Assembly: GCA_900553345.1 (NCBI GenBank)
Contig: USDE01000013.1
Coordinates: 1 to 14,429 of the forward strand
Source of the DNA: an uncultured Collinsella sp.
GTDB lineage: Bacteria; Actinomycetota; Coriobacteriia; Coriobacteriales; Coriobacteriaceae
Length of the DNA: 14,429 nt
Direction of reading: 5' to 3'
Shown: positions 1 to 7,093 of the stretch, in pieces
Numbering within the stretch: position 1 is the first letter of the stretch
How the letters are laid out: each line of letters opens with the position of its first letter
The notes under the pieces: generated by a model
Told to the model about the DNA's origin: nothing
Seen by the model: only the letters and a program-made list of their open reading frames with translations
Database searches by the model: none
Program-made: the position numbers and the translations under genes

Positions 1-1056
1 CGGTGCGGGGGTGGAAGCCGGAGCCGGCTGCGGGGCAGCCTGCTGCTGTGCCTGGCCGGCGGCAAACAGCTGGCTGGCGTTCATGCCGCCCATGCCGCCC
101 GCCATGCCCATGCCCATAAAGCCGGCCATCGCGCCGTTGGGGTTGGCGGCTGCTGCGCGCATCGCATCGCTCTGGGCGCTGGCGATGTTGGCGGCTGCCA
201 TGGTGGGATCGCGCATGACCGCGGCCTTCTGCAGGTCCTTGATCATCTGCTCGTCTTCTTGCGAGGCGGCGATGGAGTTGACGCCAAAGCTCACGATCTC
301 GACACCACGCAGGTCGCGCCAGTCGGCCGAGAGGACCTCGTTGAGCGCGCGGGCGAGCTCGGTGGTGTGGCCGGGAATGGCGCTGTAGCGAATGCCCATC
401 TCCGAGATCTTGGCAAAGGCGGGCTGCAGAGCGGTGAGCAGCTCGGACTTAAGCTGGCTGTCGATCTTATCGCGCGTGTAGCTATCGGTCACGTTGCCGC
501 ACACGTTGGTGTAGAACAGCAGCGGGTTGGTGATGCGGTACGAATACTCGCCGTTGCAGCGAACGGAGATGTCGACGTCCAGGCCAATGTTGTTGTCGAC
601 CACGCGGAAGGGCACGGGAGAGGCGGTGCCGTACTTGTTGCCGATGATCTCCTTGGTGTTGATGAAGTAGACGCGCTGGTCTTTGCCCGCGTCGCCGCCA
701 AAGGTAAAGCGGCTGCCAATATTGGCGAACGTCTCCTTGATGGAGTCACCCAGGTTGCCGCTAAAGACGCTTGGCTCGCTGCCGGTGTCAAAGACAAACT
801 CGCCAGGCTCCAGCGCAACCTCGATGATTTTGCCGTTTTGCACCACGAGCATGCCCTGGCCGTCGTTGACGGCGATGACGGAGCCGTTGGAGATGACGTT
901 GTCCTCGCCGCGCGTGTTGGAGCTGCGACCGCCAGTGCGCTTGCTGCCCTTGCAGGCCAAGACATCAGCGGGCATCGATTCGCAATAGATAAATTCCTTC
1001 CACTGGTCGGCTATGACGCCGCCGGCAGCTCCCAATCCAGCTTTCAAGAGTCCCAT
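1..1056 (-). CDS. SPFH-domain (YdjI-like) protein, C-terminus cut by window edge
   Basis: The reading frame starts at ATG 1056 behind a good ribosome site (AAAGGA) and runs open off the left edge, giving 352 residues. It begins MGLLKAGLGAAGG and continues with an SPFH-like region of the 'virion core protein'/YdjI type (roughly residues 15-270): a beta-rich segment with EPGEFVFDTGSEPSVFSG, then a helical part. From about residue 290 it becomes a low-complexity tail rich in Ala, Gly, Met, Gln and Pro. Many relatives end in a zinc ribbon, which would lie outside the window. It is the last visible gene of a three-gene operon, 48 bp after the double zinc-ribbon membrane protein. In Bacillus the equivalent pair YdjG/YdjI belongs to the PspA membrane-stress cluster, so a membrane-scaffold role is inferred. 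The family call is fairly sure; the function is not known for this organism. Confidence 0.85.
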   Translation of the reverse strand, partial: MGLLKAGLGAAGGVIADQWKEFIYCESMPADVLACKGSKRTGGRSSNTRGEDNVISNGSVIAVNDGQGMLVVQNGKIIEVALEPGEFVFDTGSEPSVFSGNLGDSIKETFANIGSRFTFGGDAGKDQRVYFINTKEIIGNKYGTASPVPFRVVDNNIGLDVDISVRCNGEYSYRITNPLLFYTNVCGNVTDSYTRDKIDSQLKSELLTALQPAFAKISEMGIRYSAIPGHTTELARALNEVLSADWRDLRGVEIVSFGVNSIAASQEDEQMIKDLQKAAVMRDPTMAAANIASAQSDAMRAAAANPNGAMAGFMGMGMAGGMGGMNASQLFAAGQAQQQAAPQPAPASTPAP

Positions 1057-1104
1057 GGTGATCTTCCTTTCTCGTCAAAGGCCGGGTGGTATTGGTCAGA
1101 ATGG

Positions 1105-2427
1105 TTAATCGTCCTTGTTGTCCTTCATGACGACCGAGGTCTCGGTATGGCTGAAGGCGTCGTGCTTCTCGGTCAGATCGAGCTCGCCACAGTAGCAATC
1201 GGCGTGGGTGGCCTCGTTGGCCGTCTTGAGCTGGCCCACCAGCAGCACGTCTGCGATGATCACGATGATTAGCGGCGCGACGATGTTGATGAGGATGCCC
1301 TCGACATCAAAGGCGAGGTAGTCCGGATCGAAGGCGTTCTCGCCCATAAAGAGAATCTGGGAGAGGACAAACCCGATCGCAAAGAACAGCACCGAGGCGA
1401 TAGCGAGCTTGGGCTTGGAGCAGGGGAGCTCGCCGACCATGCGGCCGGTTTGGCCGTTCATGGCAAACAGGTAGCTCTTGCCGTTCCACGAGGTGGAAAG
1501 CATCCACACGGGGAACAGGGCGTAGTCGCTGTCTTCCCAGGTGTAGTCGAGCTGCTTGCTTTCGACCGTGGCGTCGTCATATTCGTCGACGACGGTCTCG
1601 CGCAGGGCCGAAATCGTACTTTCTTCCATACGACGCCCGGCGCGCGCCTTGCAGGTTTCGCAATCCTCGTCATAGCGGTTGGCGATGTAGCCGGGCATAT
1701 AGGCGACCGAGAACGGGCGCAGCGCGTCGTAGTCAAACGGCTCGATGGCGTCCATGTGGCCGTCGGGCATCTTGGACGATCCGTCGACGGGCACGCGCTT
1801 AAACGAGATGTTTCCCTTGCGGTAGGCATCGTAGTGGTCGGTGGTCGTGACGGTGCGGTCGGATTCCTCGGTTACGGTCTCGTTGGTCGCATCAAAGCAC
1901 ACCTCGCCGTCCACGCGGGCGCCGTAAAGCCAAAACGGCACGTAAACGCCTTGGACTTCGTCGATATGGTTGCCGGTGACAAAGCTCTTGGGCAGCAGGA
2001 TTTTGCCCTTGTAGTGGTCTTTGAGCGCGGCCATGACATCGTCGCGCCCGAGCTTAAACGGAATCACCAGGTCGGGTGAGAAGTCGCCCGAGAGCTGGCC
2101 GGGTGCCACGGCGGAGTTGCCGCAGTACGGGCAGGTGGTGACGGCGACGGTGCCGTCGGACACGAGCTCGGCGCCGCACGACGAGCAGATGTAGCCGGCG
2201 TTTTGAGCCAGCTCCTGCACGGCATCGTCGACAGCAGGCTTGGGGGCCGCGGCTGCGGCATCGGCTTTGGCATCTGCCTTGTCCTGGCGCTCGCGATAGA
2301 GGGCCTCGACTTCTTCGACTTCAAAACGCGAATCGCAGTAGTCGCAGACGAGCTTTTGCTCGGCACTGGCAAAGTGAAGGGGGCCGCCGCACGCGGGGCA
2401 CTGATAGTTGACGCTCTCGAAGGCCAT
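1105..2427 (-). CDS. Double zinc-ribbon membrane protein (YdjG-like)
   Basis: A 440-residue protein starting at ATG 2427 behind GGAAAGGA, 24 bp after the stop of the DUF4428 gene. Two TFIIB/rubredoxin-type zinc ribbons sit at the N-terminus: C10/C13 with C28/C31, and C81/C84 with C99/C102, joined by an Ala/Asp/Lys-rich linker (about 45-70). A large soluble domain of mixed alpha/beta type follows (about 110-335) with an extra CETC pair near its middle. Two hydrophobic segments at about 340-361 and 377-399 should anchor it in the membrane, and a polar tail of about 40 residues ends the protein. The architecture resembles Bacillus YdjG, part of a membrane complex that recruits PspA. Such proteins are often mis-annotated as replication or primosomal factors because of the zinc ribbons; nothing here supports replication. 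Partnership with the adjacent SPFH protein is inferred from operon context. Confidence 0.88.
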   Translation of the reverse strand: MAFESVNYQCPACGGPLHFASAEQKLVCDYCDSRFEVEEVEALYRERQDKADAKADAAAAAPKPAVDDAVQELAQNAGYICSSCGAELVSDGTVAVTTCPYCGNSAVAPGQLSGDFSPDLVIPFKLGRDDVMAALKDHYKGKILLPKSFVTGNHIDEVQGVYVPFWLYGARVDGEVCFDATNETVTEESDRTVTTTDHYDAYRKGNISFKRVPVDGSSKMPDGHMDAIEPFDYDALRPFSVAYMPGYIANRYDEDCETCKARAGRRMEESTISALRETVVDEYDDATVESKQLDYTWEDSDYALFPVWMLSTSWNGKSYLFAMNGQTGRMVGELPCSKPKLAIASVLFFAIGFVLSQILFMGENAFDPDYLAFDVEGILINIVAPLIIVIIADVLLVGQLKTANEATHADCYCGELDLTEKHDAFSHTETSVVMKDNKDD

Positions 2428-2451
2428 GATCGGTCCTTTCCGTGCCGGAGG

Positions 2452-3189
2452 CTATGCGCCGATGGCGCCGCCGCAGTATTCGCAGCGCCCGCTGGCATCG
2501 GGAATGGTGGTGGCTCCGCAGAAGGGGCAGGTGACCGCGGTCTTGGGGGCCTTAGCGGCCACGACGCTGTCGCGCGTTTCCTGACGCAGCTGCACCAGCG
2601 CGTCGCGGACCTCGGTTGCCTGGCGCTTGGCCTCGCGGTACTCGATGGACCCGCGCTGATCGATGGTGGAGTCGTTCACGCGCAGGTTGATCTCGGTAAA
2701 GTACGGCGTGTTGACGTGAATGGTCAGGTTAAAGTCGTAATCCAGGTCATAGCGCGGCGGATTGTAGCTCTCGCGTTCGCCGTTCTTGGTCTCGCGATAG
2801 ATCTCGGTGCGATGCTCGTCGATATCCATGTCGCAGCCAAGTACCTGCGAGAACTCGATGATGTCGGGATTGGCGTCACGCCAGCGGCTCTGCGAGGTAA
2901 TGATCAGCAGGCCCGCGTCTTCGTCGAGCATAATATTGGTGCGCCCGGCAGAGAGCGTGCGCGTGGGGTTGAACGACGCCAGGCGCTCGGCATTGGCCTC
3001 GCGGTAGGCGAGTTGCTCGCGGATATCGTCCGCGGTGCTGGAGCGATGGCCGTGGAAGAAGGGGGAGAGCTTGCCGGCGCACTCTTTGCACAGGTAGCCC
3101 TCGCTGATCTTGGTCTTTCCCAAAAGTCCCAGCTCGGTACCGCAAATCGCGCACTCTTTCTTCTCGAACATCTTGTCAAAGAAGCCCAT
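2452..3189 (-). CDS. DUF4428 zinc-ribbon protein, first gene of operon
   Basis: A 245-residue protein starting at ATG 3189 with a strong ribosome site (GGGAGG). The N-terminal DUF4428 motif is clear: C13/C16 and C34/C37 around GTELGLLGKTKISEGYLC, ending in the typical KLSPFF. The middle part (about 55-170) is a beta-rich domain of unknown fold, predicted soluble, with the sequence DYDFNLTIHVNTPYF. A second zinc ribbon closes the protein: C221/C224 and C236/C239. No signal peptide or membrane segment is seen. It is followed by the double zinc-ribbon membrane protein and the SPFH protein on the same strand with short gaps, so the three are likely co-transcribed. The biochemical role is unknown; both terminal ribbons suggest protein-protein contacts. 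I saw no convincing promoter in the 200 bp upstream. Confidence 0.88.
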   Translation of the reverse strand: MGFFDKMFEKKECAICGTELGLLGKTKISEGYLCKECAGKLSPFFHGHRSSTADDIREQLAYREANAERLASFNPTRTLSAGRTNIMLDEDAGLLIITSQSRWRDANPDIIEFSQVLGCDMDIDEHRTEIYRETKNGERESYNPPRYDLDYDFNLTIHVNTPYFTEINLRVNDSTIDQRGSIEYREAKRQATEVRDALVQLRQETRDSVVAAKAPKTAVTCPFCGATTIPDASGRCEYCGGAIGA

Positions 3190-3316
3190 GGCTGCCTCCC
3201 ATCAACAGGTAGCGTGTGTCACTTTTGATGATGGGGGAGTGCGCGATCTTTCACGATACCCAGACGGCTCAACGAGTCTCCACAACTGGGACATATGGCC
3301 CATTTTTGACTAGTCG

Positions 3317-3372
3317 CTGGGGACACTCTTCGGCCACTCATTGGGGACGTACGCTGCTGGGGCAGTTGGGGC
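3317..3372. repeat. Spaced TGGGG(AC) repeats upstream of the LuxR remnant
   Basis: TGGGG occurs at 3318, 3342, 3358 and 3367, the first two as full TGGGGAC. They lie in sequence that reads as an open frame continuous with the LuxR-type ORF, but the encoded peptide has no recognisable fold. I read this as intergenic repeat material rather than coding sequence. Function unknown. Confidence 0.3.
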
Positions 3373-3392
3373 GACGAGCCGATGATGTCGTG

Positions 3393-3719
3393 ATGTGGGA
3401 TGGACTGGCACTTGCTACCGACGATTTTGGTGGGGATTTTGCACCCGCATGTTCCGATTCCGCGCCCGTGGAGGCAGCGGAGTTCACGCCCGATGAGTGC
3501 CTCGATACCTTCGTTGCCGCCTTTGGGCTTACAGAGCGCGAGCGCGATATTCTTGAGGTCTTGGTCGTTTCGGACCAGAGCGTTCAGGACATCGCCGCAA
3601 CGCTCTTCCTTTCGCGCTCAACGCTCTACCGTCACATTTCCTCGATCAACAAAAAGACCGGCACCACCTCACGTGTGGCCCTTATCAACTTCTTCTGGTC
3701 CTGGACGCCCAAGGACTAG
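3393..3719 (+). CDS. Short orphan LuxR-type HTH protein, possibly a truncated remnant
   Basis: The last 65 residues or so form a clear LuxR/GerE helix-turn-helix: LTERERDILEVLVVSDQSVQ, then DIAATLFLSRSTLYRHISSI, then an SRVALINFF end. Full-length coriobacterial regulators of this kind usually carry a long N-terminal membrane domain of about 400 residues; none is present. The frame is open back to GTG 3216, but residues coded before about 3390 look random, contain the TGGGG repeats, and have no good ribosome site. I therefore give ATG 3393 (108 residues) as a minimal start; GTG 3390, ATG 3228/3231 or GTG 3216 are alternatives. It is divergent from the DUF4428 operon. It may be a stand-alone DNA-binding protein or the 3' remnant of a decayed gene; I cannot decide. 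Confidence 0.55.
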   Translation: MWDGLALATDDFGGDFAPACSDSAPVEAAEFTPDECLDTFVAAFGLTERERDILEVLVVSDQSVQDIAATLFLSRSTLYRHISSINKKTGTTSRVALINFFWSWTPKD

Positions 3720-3733
3720 CTAATCCTCCAATA

Positions 3734-3800
3734 AGTTGCGGTGGAATAGTCCCTAAATCAAAGTCATGGGGCTTTAAACAGGAACTATTCCACCGCAACT
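3734..3800. repeat. Perfect 17-bp inverted repeat with 33-bp spacer
   Basis: AGTTGCGGTGGAATAGT at 3734-3750 is matched exactly by its reverse complement at 3784-3800, and two further G-C pairs can form inside. The element lies between the convergent ends of the LuxR-type ORF (stop 3719) and mgtA (stop 3889). Neither side has a T-tract, so it is not a classic intrinsic terminator. It may be a dispersed REP/MITE-like palindrome that also blocks read-through between convergent genes; this is inferred from form only. Confidence 0.7.
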
Positions 3801-3888
3801 GCTGAGGGGACAGACTGCGGCAGCGGCAGAGGCGTTGGCAGCTGTGGTAGTGGCAACGGCAGCTGGCAGGGTGTTTTCCGTCTGCTCG

Positions 3889-6657
3889 CTACAGCAGCTC
3901 GCCGTGGCGGGCAATGTAGCGGCGCTTTGCCAGCTGGGTGAGCGCGATATAGGCGGTAACGATGCCAATGAGCAGCCCAAAAAAGCTCGTGGGCAGCGTC
4001 ATGAGGCCGAGCGCATCGGCGATGGGGCTTGCCGGCAGCCAGGTGACAAGCGCCAGGCCTAGCACGGTGAGAGCGCACAGTGCCGGCGCGGCGTGGTCAC
4101 GTGGGCTCGGCAGATGCGGGGAGCGCAGCATGTGGACCACGAGTGTCTGCGACCACATGGACTCGACAAACCAGCCGCTCTGGAAGAGTGCAGCGAAGGT
4201 CGCCATACCCGCGACGTTGCCCGTCCCGGAGAGCTCGGACCAGCTTGCGCCCACGGTGGCGGGGCACACCACAAAGAAGAGCGCGGCGAAGGTCACGATG
4301 TCAAACAGCGAGCTCACAGGGCCCAGCTCGAGCATAAAGCCCTTGATGGACGCGGCGTCCCAGGCACGCGGGCGGGCAGTCCAGGCGTCATCGACGGTGT
4401 CCCACGGCAGCGCGATGCACACGATCTCGTAGACCAGCGACAGCAGCACCAGCTGTAGGGCACTCATGGGCAAAAACGGCAAGAACAGGCTCGCGACGGT
4501 CACGGACAGCACGTTGCCAAAGTTGGAGCTCACTGTGGTCTTGAGGTACTTGAGCAGGTTGCCGTAGGTGCGGCGGCCTTCGATGATGCCGCGCTCGAGC
4601 GCGCCCAGGTCCTTCTGGAGCAAGATGATATCGGCGGATTCCTTGGCAATGTCGACGGCCGAATCGACCGAGATACCGCAGTCGCTCGCACGCATGGCGG
4701 CGGCGTCGTTGATGCCGTCGCCCATAAAGCCCACGGTGTGGCCGAGCAGCTCGCGCATGACGCGCACCAGGCGCGCCTTCTGCAGCGGCGAGAGCTTGGC
4801 GAAGAGATGGGTCTTCTCGGCGCGCTCGGCAAGTTCGGCGTCATCGAGCGCATCGATCTCGGAGCCGAGCAAGACGTTGCTCGCGTCGATGCCGATCTGC
4901 TCGCAGACGGTGGCGGCGACGCGGTCGTTGTCGCCGGTCAGGACCTTGACCGCCACGCCCTTGGCCTCGAGCGTGGCGACGGCGCTCGCGGCACTCGTCT
5001 TGGGCGGATCGAGGAAGGCCAAAAAGCCCATCAGCACCATGTCGCATTCGTCGGCGATGCCAAACTCGCCCACGCAGCGCGGATCGGTCTTCTGCGCCAC
5101 GGCAATCACGCGCAGGCCCTCGGCGTTGAGCCCGGCGACCTGCTTGCGAATCTGGGCGAGCTTATCTTCGGTGAGAGGCTGGGCGACACCATCGACTTCG
5201 ACAAAGGAGCAGATCTCGAGCATTTCCTCGGCAGCTCCCTTGGTGACCATCTGGGTTTTGCCTTGGACATCGGCTACAACTACGCTCAGGCGACGGCGCG
5301 AGAAATCGAAGGGCACCTCGTCGACCTTGGTATAGCGGTCGCGCAGGCTCTGACCCAACATGGAATCGGGTGCGACGGTCGAGGGCGTCACATCGGCACG
5401 GTCGATTACGGCCAGGTCGATAAGGTTTTTGAGGCCGGTCTGGAAGAAGCTGTTCAAAAACGCATGGCGCAGCACACGTGCGTCCTCGTTGCCATCGGTG
5501 TTGAGGTAGCGCTCGAGCACGATGCGGTCTTCGGTGAGGGTGCCGGTCTTGTCGCAGCACAGGACATCCATGGCACCCAGGTTTTGGATCGCCGGCAGCT
5601 CCTTGACGATTACTTGGCGGCGGGCGAGGTCCTTGGCGCCCTGCGACAGGCTCGTGGTCACGATGACGGGAAGCATCTGCGGCGTGATGCCCACGGCCAC
5701 GCTCGTGGCGAACAGCAGCGCGTCGATGGCGTTGCCCTTGGTGGCGGCGTTGATGGCAAAGACGGCCGGCGCCATAACGAGCATGAGGCGTACGAGCAAC
5801 ATGGAGACGCTCGAGACGCCGCGGTCAAACGCGCTCTTCTCGCCGCGCCCGTTGAGCATCTTGGCGATGCCACCCAGGTAAGTATCCGAACCGGTGGCAA
5901 CGACAAGCGCAATGGCGGTGCCGTTTTGCACGGAGGTGCCGGTAAAGACGATGTTCTTGCAGGCAGAGAGTGGCAGCGCGGAGCCGTCGGCACTCTCGAC
6001 GACGGTGATGGCGGTGGTCTTCTCGACGGCCTCGCTCTCGCCAGTGAGTGCGGACTCGATCACAAACAGGTCGCGCGCGGTGATGACGCGGGCATCGGCC
6101 GGCACCATATCTCCGGCAGAGAGGCGGATCACATCACCGGGGACGAGCTCGTCGAAGGGGATCTCGACGCGCTCGCCGTCGCGCAGGGCGGTGCAAGTGT
6201 TGGAGACCAGGTCCTTGAGGGCCTCGGCCGCATTGCCGCTGCGGGCTTCTTGGATAAACTTCATACCGCCCGATACCAGCAACATGATGCCGATGACGAT
6301 GACCGTGGAGGGGTCGCGCTGCGGCTCGGGCACGGCGAGCACGTCGATGTAGAGCGAGACCAGCGCGAGCGCGGCGAGGATGCCGGCGAAGGGGTCGACA
6401 AAGGCGTCGGCGATACGGCGGGCGAGCGTTTTGGTCGGTGCCTCGATGGTGTTGGGGCCGGAGGCGTCCAGACGCTCGGTTGCCTGCTTGGCGGTGAGGC
6501 CGTTTGCCGTGGCATCGAGCAGAACGAGGGCGTCCTCGGCACTATGGGTGGCGGCGAATATGGTGTTCTTAGACAGGCCGGTATGAGCGGCAGGGCGCGC
6601 CGTACGGCGGCGTTTGGAGATGGCTTCGAGTACCGTGACGGTTTTGAGCATCAGCAT
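3889..6657 (-). CDS. mgtA: MgtA-type magnesium-importing P-type ATPase
   Basis: A 922-residue P-type ATPase of the P3B (MgtA/MgtB) class, usual length for the family. Motifs seen: TGES at 205-208 (actuator domain), TPQMLP at 325-330 in the membrane ion path, phosphorylation motif DKTGTLT at 369-375 with catalytic D369, KGA at 473-475 (ATP binding), TGDND at 574-578, and hinge GDGIND at 646-651 followed by the MgtA-like SNFGNVLSVTVA. About ten membrane segments are visible. Known members take up Mg2+ across the cytoplasmic membrane using ATP when magnesium is low. Start ATG 6657 follows AAGGAGGA with 4 nt between; ATG 6651 is also possible with wider spacing. A 138-nt gap separates it from a well-initiated 23-codon upstream ORF, suggesting leader-peptide control. 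All catalytic residues are present. Cation specificity rests on family resemblance. Confidence 0.93.
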   Translation of the reverse strand: MLMLKTVTVLEAISKRRRTARPAAHTGLSKNTIFAATHSAEDALVLLDATANGLTAKQATERLDASGPNTIEAPTKTLARRIADAFVDPFAGILAALALVSLYIDVLAVPEPQRDPSTVIVIGIMLLVSGGMKFIQEARSGNAAEALKDLVSNTCTALRDGERVEIPFDELVPGDVIRLSAGDMVPADARVITARDLFVIESALTGESEAVEKTTAITVVESADGSALPLSACKNIVFTGTSVQNGTAIALVVATGSDTYLGGIAKMLNGRGEKSAFDRGVSSVSMLLVRLMLVMAPAVFAINAATKGNAIDALLFATSVAVGITPQMLPVIVTTSLSQGAKDLARRQVIVKELPAIQNLGAMDVLCCDKTGTLTEDRIVLERYLNTDGNEDARVLRHAFLNSFFQTGLKNLIDLAVIDRADVTPSTVAPDSMLGQSLRDRYTKVDEVPFDFSRRRLSVVVADVQGKTQMVTKGAAEEMLEICSFVEVDGVAQPLTEDKLAQIRKQVAGLNAEGLRVIAVAQKTDPRCVGEFGIADECDMVLMGFLAFLDPPKTSAASAVATLEAKGVAVKVLTGDNDRVAATVCEQIGIDASNVLLGSEIDALDDAELAERAEKTHLFAKLSPLQKARLVRVMRELLGHTVGFMGDGINDAAAMRASDCGISVDSAVDIAKESADIILLQKDLGALERGIIEGRRTYGNLLKYLKTTVSSNFGNVLSVTVASLFLPFLPMSALQLVLLSLVYEIVCIALPWDTVDDAWTARPRAWDAASIKGFMLELGPVSSLFDIVTFAALFFVVCPATVGASWSELSGTGNVAGMATFAALFQSGWFVESMWSQTLVVHMLRSPHLPSPRDHAAPALCALTVLGLALVTWLPASPIADALGLMTLPTSFFGLLIGIVTAYIALTQLAKRRYIARHGELL

Positions 6658-6741
6658 AGGGTCCTCCTTGTTGAGGGGAGTTAGCGTACGTGTCGTATTT
6701 GCTTCAAAAACCTAGATGTCGCTCACGTCAAGCTCTTGAGC

Positions 6742-6769
6742 CCACAAAGGGTGCAGCGCGCCTTTGCGG
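6742..6769 (-). promoter_or_regulatory. Hairpin in mgtA leader downstream of the upstream ORF
   Basis: In the minus-strand RNA, CCGCAAAGG (6761-6769) pairs over nine positions (one G-U) with CCTTTGTGG (6742-6750), with a 10-nt loop. It starts 27 nt after the stop codon of the leader ORF and 85 nt before mgtA. Further downstream GCTC/GAGC segments could pair in alternative ways. No M-box (ykoK) signature is recognisable. A role as a translation-sensitive switch is inferred only. Confidence 0.4.
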
Positions 6770-6795
6770 TGGTTTTGGCGATCTACCGGTGGCGT

Positions 6796-6867
6796 TTATG
6801 CGTGTGCGGAGTCCTCGCGGCGTGCCGAGGGCGACATGCAGGTTTTTCGACTAGGACTGCCTTCCAT
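6796..6867 (-). CDS. Putative 23-residue leader peptide upstream of mgtA
   Basis: An ATG at 6867 is preceded by a near-consensus ribosome site, AGGAGGT, with about 6 nt spacing, better than that of most genes in the window. The frame runs 23 codons to TAA at 6796 and the peptide begins MEGSPSRKT and ends EDSAHA. It contains an acidic residue at position 2, prolines at 5 and 13, and many Ser and Arg residues. The known analogue is the 17-codon mgtL ORF in the leader of Salmonella mgtA, where translation efficiency of acidic/proline codons sets read-through into the transporter gene. There is no sequence identity to claim; the analogy is by position, size and the ME...P start. No alternative gene role is evident. 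Confidence is for real translation. Confidence 0.55.
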   Translation of the reverse strand: MEGSPSRKTCMSPSARREDSAHA

Positions 6868-6951
6868 GGCACACCTCCTAAAGGCTGAGCGCAGCGCGCT
6901 TTGGGTATCTCGTACCCCTTTTTAATCCGCCCGTATTCTTGATGAGGGGGT

Positions 6952-6963
6952 TTGACATGTCAA
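6952..6963. promoter_or_regulatory. Palindrome in the mgtA-pyrE divergent region with a -35-like element
   Basis: TTGACATGTCAA is a perfect 12-bp palindrome, flanked by GGGG (6947-6950) and CCCC (6964-6967), so the symmetry extends with a single-base bulge. It carries TTGACA on both strands. On the minus strand a weak -10 (AAGAAT) lies 17 nt on, which would place the mgtA leader start about 60 nt before the leader ORF. On the plus strand no -10 fits at the right distance. It may be a promoter, an operator, or both. Confidence 0.4.
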
Positions 6964-7053
6964 CCCCATTGTTCGGAAAACCATTCCCCCTGACAAAGCC
7001 TTTACAGAATGCCGTGGCCCCAAAGCGCGCCCGCATCGACGCTTCGCCTGCGC

Positions 7054-7059
7054 TAAACT
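7054..7059 (+). promoter_or_regulatory. Possible pyrE -10 element
   Basis: TAAACT matches the -10 consensus at 4 of 6 positions and lies 34 nt before the pyrE start codon. No clear -35 is found at 16-18 nt upstream. Weak support. Confidence 0.25.
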
Positions 7060-7093
7060 GGAAGGCACGTACGCGATTACGAGAGGAGCCCGC

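Noticed and set aside
1105..2427. Replication or primosomal function for the zinc-ribbon protein
   Set aside because: No helicase motifs are present, and two membrane segments and the SPFH neighbour point to a membrane role.
2203..3228. A 341-codon plus-strand frame over the zinc-ribbon operon
   Set aside because: It crosses two well-supported genes and their ribosome sites on the other strand; a shadow frame.
4738..6684. A 648-codon open frame on the plus strand opposite mgtA
   Set aside because: It is antisense to a full P-type ATPase with all motifs; the translation is His/Asp/Gly-rich without any fold, as expected of a GC-rich shadow frame.
6658..6930. M-box (ykoK) magnesium riboswitch before mgtA
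   Set aside because: I could not find the conserved M-box core segments; the leader looks built around a short ORF instead.
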